From: Craspedostauros australis
Lineage: Eukaryota; Bacillariophyta; Bacillariophyceae; Mastogloiales; Achnanthaceae
DNA: 64,000 nucleotides
Direction of reading: 5' to 3'
Assembly (NCBI GenBank): GCA_026770025.1
Contig: JAMXDE010000053.1
Span: 354,119-418,118, forward strand
Numbering within the stretch: the stretch's first letter is position 1; every line of letters starts with the position of its first letter. Shown here one piece after another: positions 43,980-53,450 of the stretch. Both the position numbers and the translations under genes were made by a program. The notes under the pieces were generated by a model, which did no database searches, was not told the DNA's origin, and saw nothing but the letters and a program-made list of their open reading frames with translations.

Positions 43980-45413
43980 CTACGCCCCATGCTCTTGTTG
44001 CCAGGTCGCAAGGAAATCAGCAATCTCAGTGTGCCCAAAACGTACAGCAAGACGAGCAGGTGTGCAGTTGCGGCATAGCACATTGATGTCAGCATTGCTG
44101 GACTCGACCAGATACTTGACAACATTCAAGTGACCGCTGACACATGCACCATGAAGTGGGGTGAGGCCTGCGTTGGTTCGTGCGTTGACATCAGTGTTGG
44201 TAGATTCCAGAAGATACTTCACAACATTCATGTGACCGACGCGACATGCAACATGAAGTGGGGTGACGCCGATGGTGGTTTGTGCGTTGATATCGGCGCT
44301 GGAAGATTCCAGTAGATACTTGACAACATTCAAGTGACCATTTTGACATACAATATGAAGTGGGGTGAAGCCGCCACTGTCTTGGATATTGACGTCGATG
44401 TTGGAAGATCCCAGAAGAGACTTTCCAAGATCAGTCTTGCCGTTTAAGCATGCAATATGAAGTGGGGCTAAGCCGTGACGGTCTTGGACGTTGACGTTGA
44501 GGTTGGGAGATTCCAGAAGAGACTTTGCAACTTCCAAACGGCCGAATAAACATGCCGCAAATAATGGAGTGTAGCCTTCGTCGATTTCTGTATTGACATC
44601 AGCGTTGGAAGATTCCAACAAATATTTGACAACGTTCGAATGGCCGTATAGGCAGGCAATAAAAAGCGGAGTGGCACCACGAGCATCTTGGACATTGACA
44701 TCAGCATTGCATGAGTCCACCAAGTACTTCACAACCTCCAAAGGGTCACGTCCAGAGTACTCAACATCCAATGAAGCATATTGATCCCACCTCCGAAAGT
44801 CGGCGGGAGCGGAGCGTATTTCGTCCCTGCGCTCCATCATTTCCGAAGCGCCACTTTGGCATGCATAATGCAGCAGCGTGCAGCCAGCACTATCCACGAT
44901 AGTGACATCGACGTTGAGCGATTGCACCAGATACTTCATACAGTCCAGATGACCTCGCGAGCACGCCCATTGAAGTGGAGTGAGGCCGCGAGTGTCCCGA
45001 ACATCGATGTCTGCATCACATGAGCCCACGAGATACTTCGCACAATCCAAATGACCGTGATGGAAAGTGCACTGGAATGCAGTTGCACCACGGAAACCAG
45101 GGATGGATATGTCAGCGTTGCATGCTTCCACCAGGTACTTCACACAATCCAGGTGACCATTCCAGCATGCTGACACAAGCGGGGTGCTCCCATTGTTGGC
45201 TTGGATGTTGATATAGGTCGAGCTTGATTTCACCAGATACTTCACACAAGCCAAGCGGCCTTTGCTGCATGCTCGATGCAGGAGAGTCTTGCCATTGTCA
45301 TCCTTGATGCTACCGTGATCGTCTCTTGGGTTGTTGTTCTTCCACTCCTTCAACATTGTCAGATTCCCGTTTGTGGCAGCGCGAAGGAGTTTGTCTTTCG
45401 TGATGTTGGACAT
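43980..45413 (-). CDS. Ankyrin-repeat protein
   Basis: The frame is open from 45632, with Met codons at 45632, 45530 and 45413. I favour 45413 because the ankyrin-like fold starts soon after it and the upstream residues are low in structure. The resulting protein of about 477 residues is made almost entirely of 33-36-residue ankyrin units (Gly-x-Thr-Pro-Leu-x-x-Ala-Cys-x-x-Gly-His-Leu-Asp/Asn-Val-Val-Lys-Tyr-Leu-Leu-Glu). I count roughly a dozen, with a 30-residue insert in the middle (near 44800) after a unit starting Gly-Cys-Thr-Leu-Leu-His. Several units are very alike, implying recent internal duplication. Ankyrin arrays bind other proteins; nothing here shows the partner. No signal peptide, membrane segment or other domain is visible. 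Confidence 0.88.
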   Translation of the reverse strand: MSNITKDKLLRAATNGNLTMLKEWKNNNPRDDHGSIKDDNGKTLLHRACSKGRLACVKYLVKSSSTYINIQANNGSTPLVSACWNGHLDCVKYLVEACNADISIPGFRGATAFQCTFHHGHLDCAKYLVGSCDADIDVRDTRGLTPLQWACSRGHLDCMKYLVQSLNVDVTIVDSAGCTLLHYACQSGASEMMERRDEIRSAPADFRRWDQYASLDVEYSGRDPLEVVKYLVDSCNADVNVQDARGATPLFIACLYGHSNVVKYLLESSNADVNTEIDEGYTPLFAACLFGRLEVAKSLLESPNLNVNVQDRHGLAPLHIACLNGKTDLGKSLLGSSNIDVNIQDSGGFTPLHIVCQNGHLNVVKYLLESSSADINAQTTIGVTPLHVACRVGHMNVVKYLLESTNTDVNARTNAGLTPLHGACVSGHLNVVKYLVESSNADINVLCRNCTPARLAVRFGHTEIADFLATWQQEHGA

Positions 45414-45732
45414 GTCGGCGTCATGATTGTTGGCTGTGACGTGTGGTGTGTTGGTATTGTGTGAGTGGTGTCCGAAAGCTGAAGCAATCCGCGACAGTAC
45501 ATTGCGGATGCATGAAGAATAGAAACACATCGCGTGGACGTGACGAGATGATGTGAGTTGTCGCTGATGTGATATGAGAGGAATGGAGTATGTATGCGAT
45601 AGAAGTCCAATTCGCACAGAGGATTCATTCATTTTATGAACACAGCTTCGAAGAGATGGTTGGATGGAGCTGCCAGAATACGCCTTTCCCTCATGATCTC
45701 ATGTTCCGTCTCGTCATGCATCGTGTTGTCAC

Positions 45733-45795
45733 ACCTGTTTCGTTTCGTTTCGTTTCGTCGTGTTCTGCCGTGTTTCGTCTCGTCGCATCTCGCAT
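45733..45795 (+). repeat. CGTTT / CTCGC simple-sequence run
   Basis: Pyrimidine-rich stretch with TTTCGTTTCG and CTCGC units upstream of the ankyrin gene, just before the host repeat. A promoter role is possible but not shown. Confidence 0.5.
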
Positions 45796-45829
45796 CTCGC
45801 CTCGCCTTGCATTGCAACGAAGATGAGCG

Positions 45830-46075
45830 GAGTTGTGCTATGATGCTTTGCGCTGTTTCGTTTTTTGCAGGTCGTTGGCCTTGGTTTGGTAGTGGCAGCA
45901 TCGGTAGCGTGGCACAGCGTGGGTTGTTTTCGATGTCCACGATGCTCGTACACCACGTGACAGGTGCCGACTGGCCTTTTCACGATCGATGATTCTCAAG
46001 GTGAGTCTCCACGTATTGGCCGTTGAGCTTGTGACGCCAACATCGTGTCGTCCGCGATCATTCATTGACGAGGAG
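45830..46075. repeat. Host repeat copy 2
   Basis: About 246 bp matching 4015-4258. Here it is uninterrupted and continues on both sides into unrelated local sequence, so this copy reveals the insertion edges at the other locus. Confidence 0.75.
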
Positions 46076-48440
46076 AACGATGATGTCGATAGCATTGCTG
46101 GTGATGGTACTCCAGCGACGATGATACTCCATCCATCGTTGCTCGAAGCACATGGAGTGTGCACTCGCGGAGTACTTCCGGTCGGGCTGCCATGTTGTGG
46201 AGCAACTCGCACGATCATATTATAGAATAATATATAACACTTGTAGCGTAACACAACCACGGCGTGTGCATTTCGTGGATGGGTCGTGTTTCATCAACAC
46301 ACCGCCACACGGTGGAGACGGGCGAACACAAGATCTTTGGGTTTTGGTCGGAGAGAGAGAAACAGTGGCCATCAAATGGTCTGAGAACCAATTCTCTCCC
46401 TTTCGAAGTAACCGAAGTCCCCTGTAAACTCGTTTCGAAAAAGAGCTGTGAGCCAATCGATTACTTAGGGGCGCCCACTGACGTGGCGCCCGATACTACG
46501 GGAGTTTTCCCATGGTATCAACAAACGAGTTTGTCCGGAACGGTGGTACCAAAACTGAGTCGGTCCGGTCCTTGTCGGCAGCATGCATGGATGAGACTCG
46601 ATGCTCTGGACTTTTTTCAAAAATGCCAAGGCGCGCGCTTTTTGGAAATTGTCATTGCCGATTGGCACTTCGCGCCGGCCAGCGGATGGGAGAAAATGCA
46701 CCACGATAACGCTAGTTGTTGAGGTCCAGCTCCAATATGGGAGACACGGTTATTTTGTATATTTATCTATTTCGTGTTGGTCGTTTCGATCCGTCTTCGA
46801 CGTCACAAGGAACGATACCACTCCATAGAACACCAATCACAAGACGCCACAGAACATCATTGCTGTGTTACGTGGTAGTGGAAGGGTTGCGTGGCCTTGG
46901 TACTTGTGAAGCGTTCTGTGCATTGTGCTTTGCGCACATTCGGTACAATTCTGGGTAATCTCCACGTCCCCCAACCGTTGAGAACAACACACTTGACACA
47001 ACAGCACCACAACAACACGACAATGGAGAAACACAACGAAACTCCCCAAGCGCCGTCGAACGGCATCATCGGCGCTGCGATAACCATCGCTCCATTGCAA
47101 GATCTGAGTGCACAGGCGGAACCGCCATGGAAAGATTGATGGATGAGCGAGAGGGGGCTGCCGGAGTGGTTCAATTGGGACCGTGACAGGACCACGCGCA
47201 AACGGCACGATTTGGAGGAAAATCCGCTGGTTGGGTATGGTCACTGCCTGGAATGCAGAGGCCATCCCAACAACCATGGATGGGCAAGACGCATCCAGGA
47301 GGCTACGATGAAGATGTACACGAAGTTTGAGGGTCGGGGGTGGCCTGGAAGGCGTGGACGGAAAGAAACAGTGGAGGGCAAGAGTTTCTTTTGGTGGGTG
47401 GCAGCCCACTCGTCACATGGCTTCGCCAATGGGCACCATCAACAATTCACCCCAAATCGCCAAGCCATCCATGTATGATGTGGTCAAAATCAAGCCAGGA
47501 AAGAGGACATCGAAGAATTCCTTTGTTATCTTGTCTGGAACAGGCTGCAGATGCGAATTCACACCAAGGGGTCAATTTTGGAGTTCAAAAACAGCACGAT
47601 GGCCTCATCATACTGAGGTGTACCATCGGGGGCATGGGCGCCCCACCCATTCTGAACACATCAGTGTGTCGCCAAGGGATGTGGGAACGCTTGAGGGGCA
47701 TGTGGAGGAGCTGCAAGGATCGTATCGACGAGATACGGATCCGAATACGAACGGCATCCGTGTGGCCCAAAAAATGTCGAAATTCTGCATTTCAGTGCAG
47801 GGAGACTTCGGAGTATGAGATGCGGATATCCGCGCGGATCTTCATGGAGTGGATAGATGGGGGGTATGCGGAGCCAATGTGGTGCGCATGTTGCAGAGAT
47901 TTCAGGATTATGATGATGATCATGGATGATGAAGGGTGGGCAGCATGGTGGCATCCAGAATTTTTGGCATCCGTTGCATCACGGACAGCAAGCCAAAATG
48001 ATGTTAAAAATAAAGTTCATAGAAATCCAACTTCGACATTCAGAATCACTGATAGACAGGTGTCCGAATGAACTGTTTAGTTTTAATTGTAAATGAGGTG
48101 TTGTTGAGATATAGCATCATAAGCAGTCACATGGATGGTTTTTGGGGCGTGCTCTAGATTAGTGTATTGTATCACGACTCATCGCTCACAAAATGCTTCA
48201 ACTCGTGGTATCGTTGGGCATTTTCCTGTGGTCTGCTTGGTGGTTTTCTGCGAGAAATCAAATAGTGCGATTTCCGGCGCCGAGCGATTTGAACAACAAA
48301 CACAACACAACAAACACAACACAACAAACAGCAGCAGAACAGCAGCAGAACAGATGATTGATGATCTTGACTGTGGCACCTTTGTTTTGCATCAAAAGTG
48401 ATCTTGTCATATCTACCACACCATCCTGCATACCTCCAAC
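46076..48440. other. Region without a recognised gene
   Basis: Several overlapping medium-length frames exist. The most protein-like are 47143-47478 (plus; Trp/Arg-rich with a Cys-x2-Cys) and the overlapping 47340-48071 in another frame, which could be pieces of one decayed gene. None matches a family I know. 48289-48352 is a CAACA/CAGCAGAA-rich leader just ahead of the recombinase gene. Confidence 0.4.
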
Positions 48441-51035
48441 ATGCCTGATACTTCCAATATGACTACTCTCGCCGCCCCTACTGGCAGTCCAACCACCGAT
48501 CCCATCGCGCCTCCCATTGTGCCCATCACTGCACCTGACAATGCACCTGACAATGCACCTGACAATGCACCAGCCAATACAGTCCCTGCCATGTGCTCCT
48601 CCACCAAAGAGATCAATACAAAGGTGATTGTGTTCATGACATACTTCCTGAGGAAGAAGTACAGTGCAGCAGAGCTGAAGGTGCTGCAGGCAAAGAGTGA
48701 GCCGTACACCGCCGCCGAGTATGATCATGTCCGTCCTGAGCACATTGCGTGCTTCTTGATGAAGATGGCATTTGGAACTGAGAATCCTGGGCCCAGTGAT
48801 GCCTCCTCTTCTGCCAGGTTGGGTACTCTGCAGCGCTACAAATCTGCCATCTCCTCGAAGATGCCACGCGACAATTGGTGCGATCGCACGAATACGGGAA
48901 ATCCAGTGCTCAGCAAATACGTCGAAAGGGCGATCAAACACGTCGCGAAATTGGAGAAGACGGGCGATTGCAAGGAGAGCACAGAGAGAGAGCCATTCGA
49001 AATCGCTGAGTTCGAGCAGTTGTTGTCCATGCTTGGTGCTGCGAATGATTGGCAAACCTCGTGCGGTCTCACCTCCTTCTTCAAGTTGCAATTCCACCTC
49101 ATCGGCCGTTGCAGTGACATTGCAGACCTCAAGTATTCCTACTTCTACACCATCCCAAATGCCGAAGGGCACATCGGCATCAGGGTGATGAAGTCAAAGA
49201 ATTCTACAGACATCCACAAGATTCCTCTCCAGATCATCGTCGGATCGTTTGACATTGCCTACTGTCCGATCCTTGCCCTTGCAATCCATATGGAGGTCTC
49301 CTTGGCTCAGTCGCAACAAGAGGAACCGTACATCTTCTTTTTCTCCGGAAGCGGCGCAAGAGTGCCTAAAGCAACAGCAAAGATGGCCACAAATGCCGTT
49401 AACTTCTGTACTAGCGATCCTGATTTCAAGATCGTCTCTAGTATCAGGCCAGTGAAGCTGCTTGGAACACATTCAATCAGGAAGTGCGCTGCCACCCACG
49501 CAAGCAATATCGGTTGCAGCCCCCACAAGGTCAACAGGAGAGCTCGGTGGGCTGAGCCAAATGGAAAAATGATCACCCGCTATGTTGATGTCACTCTCTC
49601 GTGCATTGATGCAGAGGTAGCATGCCAGTCCACCATCGGTGCGCCATGCAAGTACAACGTGATCAATCCAGAATTGGTCACAGACGAGTGGCTCCTCGAG
49701 CATGTTGGCGCAGGAATGGCGAAAAAATTCAATGCCCCCCTTGCCCTTGCATTTGCTCGTGGACTCCTGTGGGGTGCGATGGATTCTAAGGCCTGCCAGA
49801 TGATGCCTGCATGGCTCTCTGACAGTGTGCGTAAGGCCTACCGCGAGCTGGCAAAGGAATCTAACTTGGACCCAGATGCTAACCCTGTGAAGCGAGTCTG
49901 CCTCTACGTTGGCAACGTGCGTGGTGCACTCAAGATTGCAGAGGGTCCACGTCCGAGCATCGATCAAGCGGCTGGTATGGATGGCAATCCATTCCAGGAT
50001 TACCACCACACCAACGGGCTCGCAGAGGTTGCGGTCGACAGGTTGGATACCCAAAAGCGTGTCCTTGGCAACATCATGGCGAGCGTTGAAGAGATCAGGT
50101 CTACCGTCCTGGCCAACCAGGTCAAGAGCAACAGGACGGAGACGAAGCAGGACGTGATGGAGACGAAGCTGGACAGGATGGAAAAGAAGCTCGACGCCCT
50201 CTTCGATCTTCTTACGAAGAACAGCAACCATCAACCTCCCATCATCGATTCGGTACCAGCAGCAACTGTGCCGATCAATGTGCCTATGCCGATCAATGTG
50301 CCTATGCCGATCAATGTGCCTATGCCGATCAATGTGCCCGTGCCAATCAATGTGCCTGTGCCAATCAATGTGCCAATCAATGTGCCAATCAATGTGCCTG
50401 TGTCAACCGCAGAACCTGAACCAGCAGCACCACCCACACCAACCACAGAACCTGCACCAACCGCAACATTCGCGCCAATGGAGGTCGAAACAGAACCATC
50501 CAAGGTGGAGCGAGCAGAGGCTGAAGCGCAACTCCAAGAACAGAGATTGGAGCGAATTCTTGCAGAGGCTGCAGAGCAGAAGCGAATCGCAAAGGAAGCG
50601 AGAGCCAGAGCAAGGACGATGGCAAAGCAGACGGAGAAGCCTGCTCCAGGGCGAGCAGTCCTCACTAGACAAATCCGCACGTTGGAGCGGCTTTGGGAGG
50701 AGTACTTCGTGGGGATGAGGGGGTTGATTCCGGCGAAGAACATGGGAAAGGCCCTCCAGGACAACATTAATAAGTCCACCTTCGGGCGTCGCAGGTACAT
50801 TTGGGAGGAGTTCGACCGTCTCGCTGAGAGAGGCATCGTCGGAGAACAAGACGTTTGTCGTCACATCCGCAACGAGTTCGGCAACAAGGCCACCATGGGC
50901 CAATTGAACTCCCTCATTCTTGAGAGGGAGAGAGACGTGGGAAACAAACCAACCCGACAAAGCAAAGCGAGACAAGCAATCAAAGCAACCAAAGCTGCCA
51001 ACGACAGCAACAGCGTCAACAGGATGGAGCTTTGA
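48441..51035 (+). CDS. Crypton-like tyrosine recombinase
   Basis: 864-residue intact frame from the ATG at 48441. The N-terminus is Pro/Ala/Asn-rich. The central part fits a tyrosine recombinase core: Arg in Gly-Arg-Cys-Ser-Asp (residue 222), His-Ser-Ile-Arg (344-347), Trp 370 at the second His/Trp position, and Tyr 381 in Arg-Tyr-Val-Asp. This is the R-HxxR-W-Y pattern of Crypton and DIRS-type enzymes, which move DNA through a circular intermediate. A coiled-coil-like segment follows (about 550-600), then an in-frame Pro-Ile-Asn-Val-Pro repeat (about 610-655), a charged Glu/Arg/Ala-rich helix (about 680-735), and a C-terminal Leu-Trp-x-Glu-Tyr...Arg-Arg-Arg-Tyr-Ile-Trp module (about 745-800). 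That last module resembles the GCR1_C DNA-binding domain found in many Cryptons. No RT is nearby, which argues for a Crypton rather than DIRS. Confidence 0.8.
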   Translation: MPDTSNMTTLAAPTGSPTTDPIAPPIVPITAPDNAPDNAPDNAPANTVPAMCSSTKEINTKVIVFMTYFLRKKYSAAELKVLQAKSEPYTAAEYDHVRPEHIACFLMKMAFGTENPGPSDASSSARLGTLQRYKSAISSKMPRDNWCDRTNTGNPVLSKYVERAIKHVAKLEKTGDCKESTEREPFEIAEFEQLLSMLGAANDWQTSCGLTSFFKLQFHLIGRCSDIADLKYSYFYTIPNAEGHIGIRVMKSKNSTDIHKIPLQIIVGSFDIAYCPILALAIHMEVSLAQSQQEEPYIFFFSGSGARVPKATAKMATNAVNFCTSDPDFKIVSSIRPVKLLGTHSIRKCAATHASNIGCSPHKVNRRARWAEPNGKMITRYVDVTLSCIDAEVACQSTIGAPCKYNVINPELVTDEWLLEHVGAGMAKKFNAPLALAFARGLLWGAMDSKACQMMPAWLSDSVRKAYRELAKESNLDPDANPVKRVCLYVGNVRGALKIAEGPRPSIDQAAGMDGNPFQDYHHTNGLAEVAVDRLDTQKRVLGNIMASVEEIRSTVLANQVKSNRTETKQDVMETKLDRMEKKLDALFDLLTKNSNHQPPIIDSVPAATVPINVPMPINVPMPINVPMPINVPVPINVPVPINVPINVPINVPVSTAEPEPAAPPTPTTEPAPTATFAPMEVETEPSKVERAEAEAQLQEQRLERILAEAAEQKRIAKEARARARTMAKQTEKPAPGRAVLTRQIRTLERLWEEYFVGMRGLIPAKNMGKALQDNINKSTFGRRRYIWEEFDRLAERGIVGEQDVCRHIRNEFGNKATMGQLNSLILERERDVGNKPTRQSKARQAIKATKAANDSNSVNRMEL
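50266..50405 (+). repeat. Tandem repeat coding Pro-Ile-Asn-Val-Pro
   Basis: About ten units of 12-18 bp (CCGATCAATGTGCCTATG and shorter variants) in frame inside the recombinase gene. Confidence 0.9.
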
Positions 51036-52717
51036 GAGCATGAACATCAGGATCCATGATGAACTACAGCCCGTATTGGGCGTAGAGTAGTCATGGATCA
51101 TTCTAGTAAACGTACAATATAGCAATTGTGATACAGTGAATTCTGCTGTGTCTCGCGTGGTGTTTTGGTGTGCTTCTCTGTGTGTGTTGGTGCTGGTACG
51201 CAGTGATTCGAATCGTGTGTCGACTTTCGGTCCAAAACAGAAACGATCGGGGGTGTGATCAGAATCAAGGAGAGCGAGGATGTCCGCGACGATCGGAGAA
51301 ACTTTTGTTGCGGATTGGACATGCATTTTTGATTCCGTCATCTTGGCCGTTCGCACAGATCGGCCATGGTCGATCCCTGAATCGACGAGGATGAGGATAC
51401 ACACTGTGATCACAAAACTTCGATGACGATTCGATTCGGAGTACTTCGCACAAACAAAAAAGCATGATGCGCACAGCCATCACAGAGCGTTTTCGCGACT
51501 GCTCACCACAACATCATCGCTATTGTACTGATAACACTATGCTACTATACTAAGGTACTCCACCACGACGCTACTACACTACTACGCTACTACACTACTA
51601 CACTACTACACTACTACACTACTACACTACTACACGATCGATGTGATTTCAATGATGTCCAACTCATCCTCGTCACCACATCATCGTGATGTGATGCGCA
51701 ATACGATGGCATAACGAATACGAGGAGAGTGCACCTTTATGTCATAACATATAATTCAGACAATCATAGTATGATACCTGTTAGGAATGGTATTACTCTC
51801 ATGGTCGTGTGCTTTCTCTGCTTTGGATTGTATTCCATGCGACAGGAATCGGCCATGATGTCTCAGAACTGAGGAGAGTGAGGATGCGCACGGCGATTGG
51901 AGGAGTTTTGTTGTGGATCCGATCCGAGTTTTGTGTGTCGCCGTCGTCTCTTTTTTCCGTCATCTTTCGCCCATGGGTCGACTCCAGAAAATGGTCGACT
52001 GCAGTGTGGGGAGTAGAGCAGGACGAAAAGGAGACACCAATCGAGCGGAGCACCGATACGACCGACATATCAGCGCTGCTCCAAGCGCAATGGATTGTGT
52101 CCCACCCCATTGTACATAATTGAGCGGATCAGCTACAGTGTAGGCAGACAGATGAGACTTGACCAGAGTGGAATGAGGACGCGAACGAGCAGGGCGACCC
52201 ATGTATGGGTAGTGCCATCATTGAACATGATTGTTACCTTTGATCGTTTGTGTTCGGGCTATTGGCCATTTCCAGAGGGCGCACATCATCTGGAATCCGT
52301 AGTGGGAGCAGGATGATTGATTGGTGTGGCGAATTTGAACGAATGTGGTGGCGGTCGCCAATATGCGTGTGATCGGTGGCATGTGAAAGAGAGATGATCG
52401 CAGTATAGTATCGCAGGTATTCAGATGGTCGATCATCGCACTGGAACGACGATGTCGACAAAATGGCGGGAGCGGAGTAGAGACGGAACGGTCCGGAGCG
52501 TGATGAGGAACTGCATGGAGATGAGTGGCCAGTGTGGATAGGGGGAGAGAAGGCTTGCGCGAGCACGAAGGATACTCTGTGGGAACACATGCAGTGGCAG
52601 AAAACCGAGCAGTGGCAGAGCAGGACAGGCAAAATGGACTGGGAGGAGATGGCTGACGTCGACGGCCATTCTATACGAGCGGCGATGCATGGGCTGGAGA
52701 ATGGAAGGCGACGATAA
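51036..52717. other. Region without a recognised gene
   Basis: Only short frames. Holds the microsatellite at 51571-51634 and a possible pair of diverged repeats (about 51260-51400 and 51865-52010) sharing GAGAG-GAGGATG-CG-CG-CGAT-GGAG and TTTTGTTG-GGAT. Confidence 0.4.
51571..51634 (+). repeat. (CTACTACA)n microsatellite
   Basis: Eight-base unit repeated about eight times with one G substitution. Confidence 0.95.
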
Positions 52718-53450
52718 GTGGTGAAGCACGCGGCGCATTTCGGACCGGTCGGCAGGAATATGCGGAAGTGGAAATTCTGGAGCGATGGCCTATGCCTGGT
52801 ATGCAAAACAGAGGAAGAGATGAAGGCGCATGTGATGCAGTGTCAGCATCCTGCTGCGATGCGCGTGAGGCATGCTGCTTTGAAGAAGTGGGCGCACGCG
52901 ATGAGAATGGACGAGGGGGATCCGCAAATGGTACAAGAGATCGTGCGACAGGTGCGAATGTGGACAGAACAGCGCGAGACGGAACCGCAAGGGTGGTCTG
53001 ATGTGCACAGAGCATCGATGGCGCAAGGCAAGATTGGATGGGACAAGATGGTGCTGGGGAGGTGGTCTTGGCAGTGGCGGCGAGTACGGACTGAAACGAT
53101 GCGGCGCAGTGGCAGTAGAGATACGTCAACGCATTGGATTAGCTAAGCGATTCGAGGCCTGTGGGAAGCACGATGGGTGGCGTGGAAACCATGAAATCAG
53201 GCACTGTACGAGGATGAGCTTTGGAGCAAATAGACAGAGAAGGTCCAGCAGGCGCAAGAGAAGGTGGAAGTGGTGTAGCAGCGAGGGAGTAGAGGATTAT
53301 TATGGAGGGACGCAGGGCTGCTGGAGAACACGAGCAAGGAGCAGGTCCAGAGAATGCCAGTGGATGAGCAACTTGCGCGGGTGCGGCATGTGGAGGTGGC
53401 CAGATTAGGAACAGCGGCAAGCCGGTTATGGCAGACGGGGCCGAGGACAG
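52718..53450 (+). pseudogene. Decayed retroelement-like C-terminal fragment
   Basis: The open part 52718-53146 has a zinc-finger-like Cys-x2-Cys-x8-His-x3-Cys and, later, Ile-Gly-Trp-Asp-Lys-x5-Arg-Trp-Ser-x-Gln-Trp. I associate that pattern with the tail of reverse-transcriptase-type ORFs common in stramenopile genomes. Beyond 53146 the sense appears to continue in other frames (a Leu-Tyr-Glu-Asp-Glu-Leu-Trp-Ser and Gln/Glu-rich stretch near 53200-53270), so the copy is frameshifted. No RT motifs are present upstream. The link to retroelements is from memory. Confidence 0.35.

Noticed and set aside
46264..48071. A host gene between the ankyrin gene and the recombinase
   Set aside because: Only overlapping frames without recognised motifs or a consistent start; recorded as unassigned sequence.
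48258..49172. 304-codon minus-strand frame opposite the recombinase gene
   Set aside because: Antisense shadow of the intact tyrosine recombinase frame, which carries the recognisable catalytic residues.
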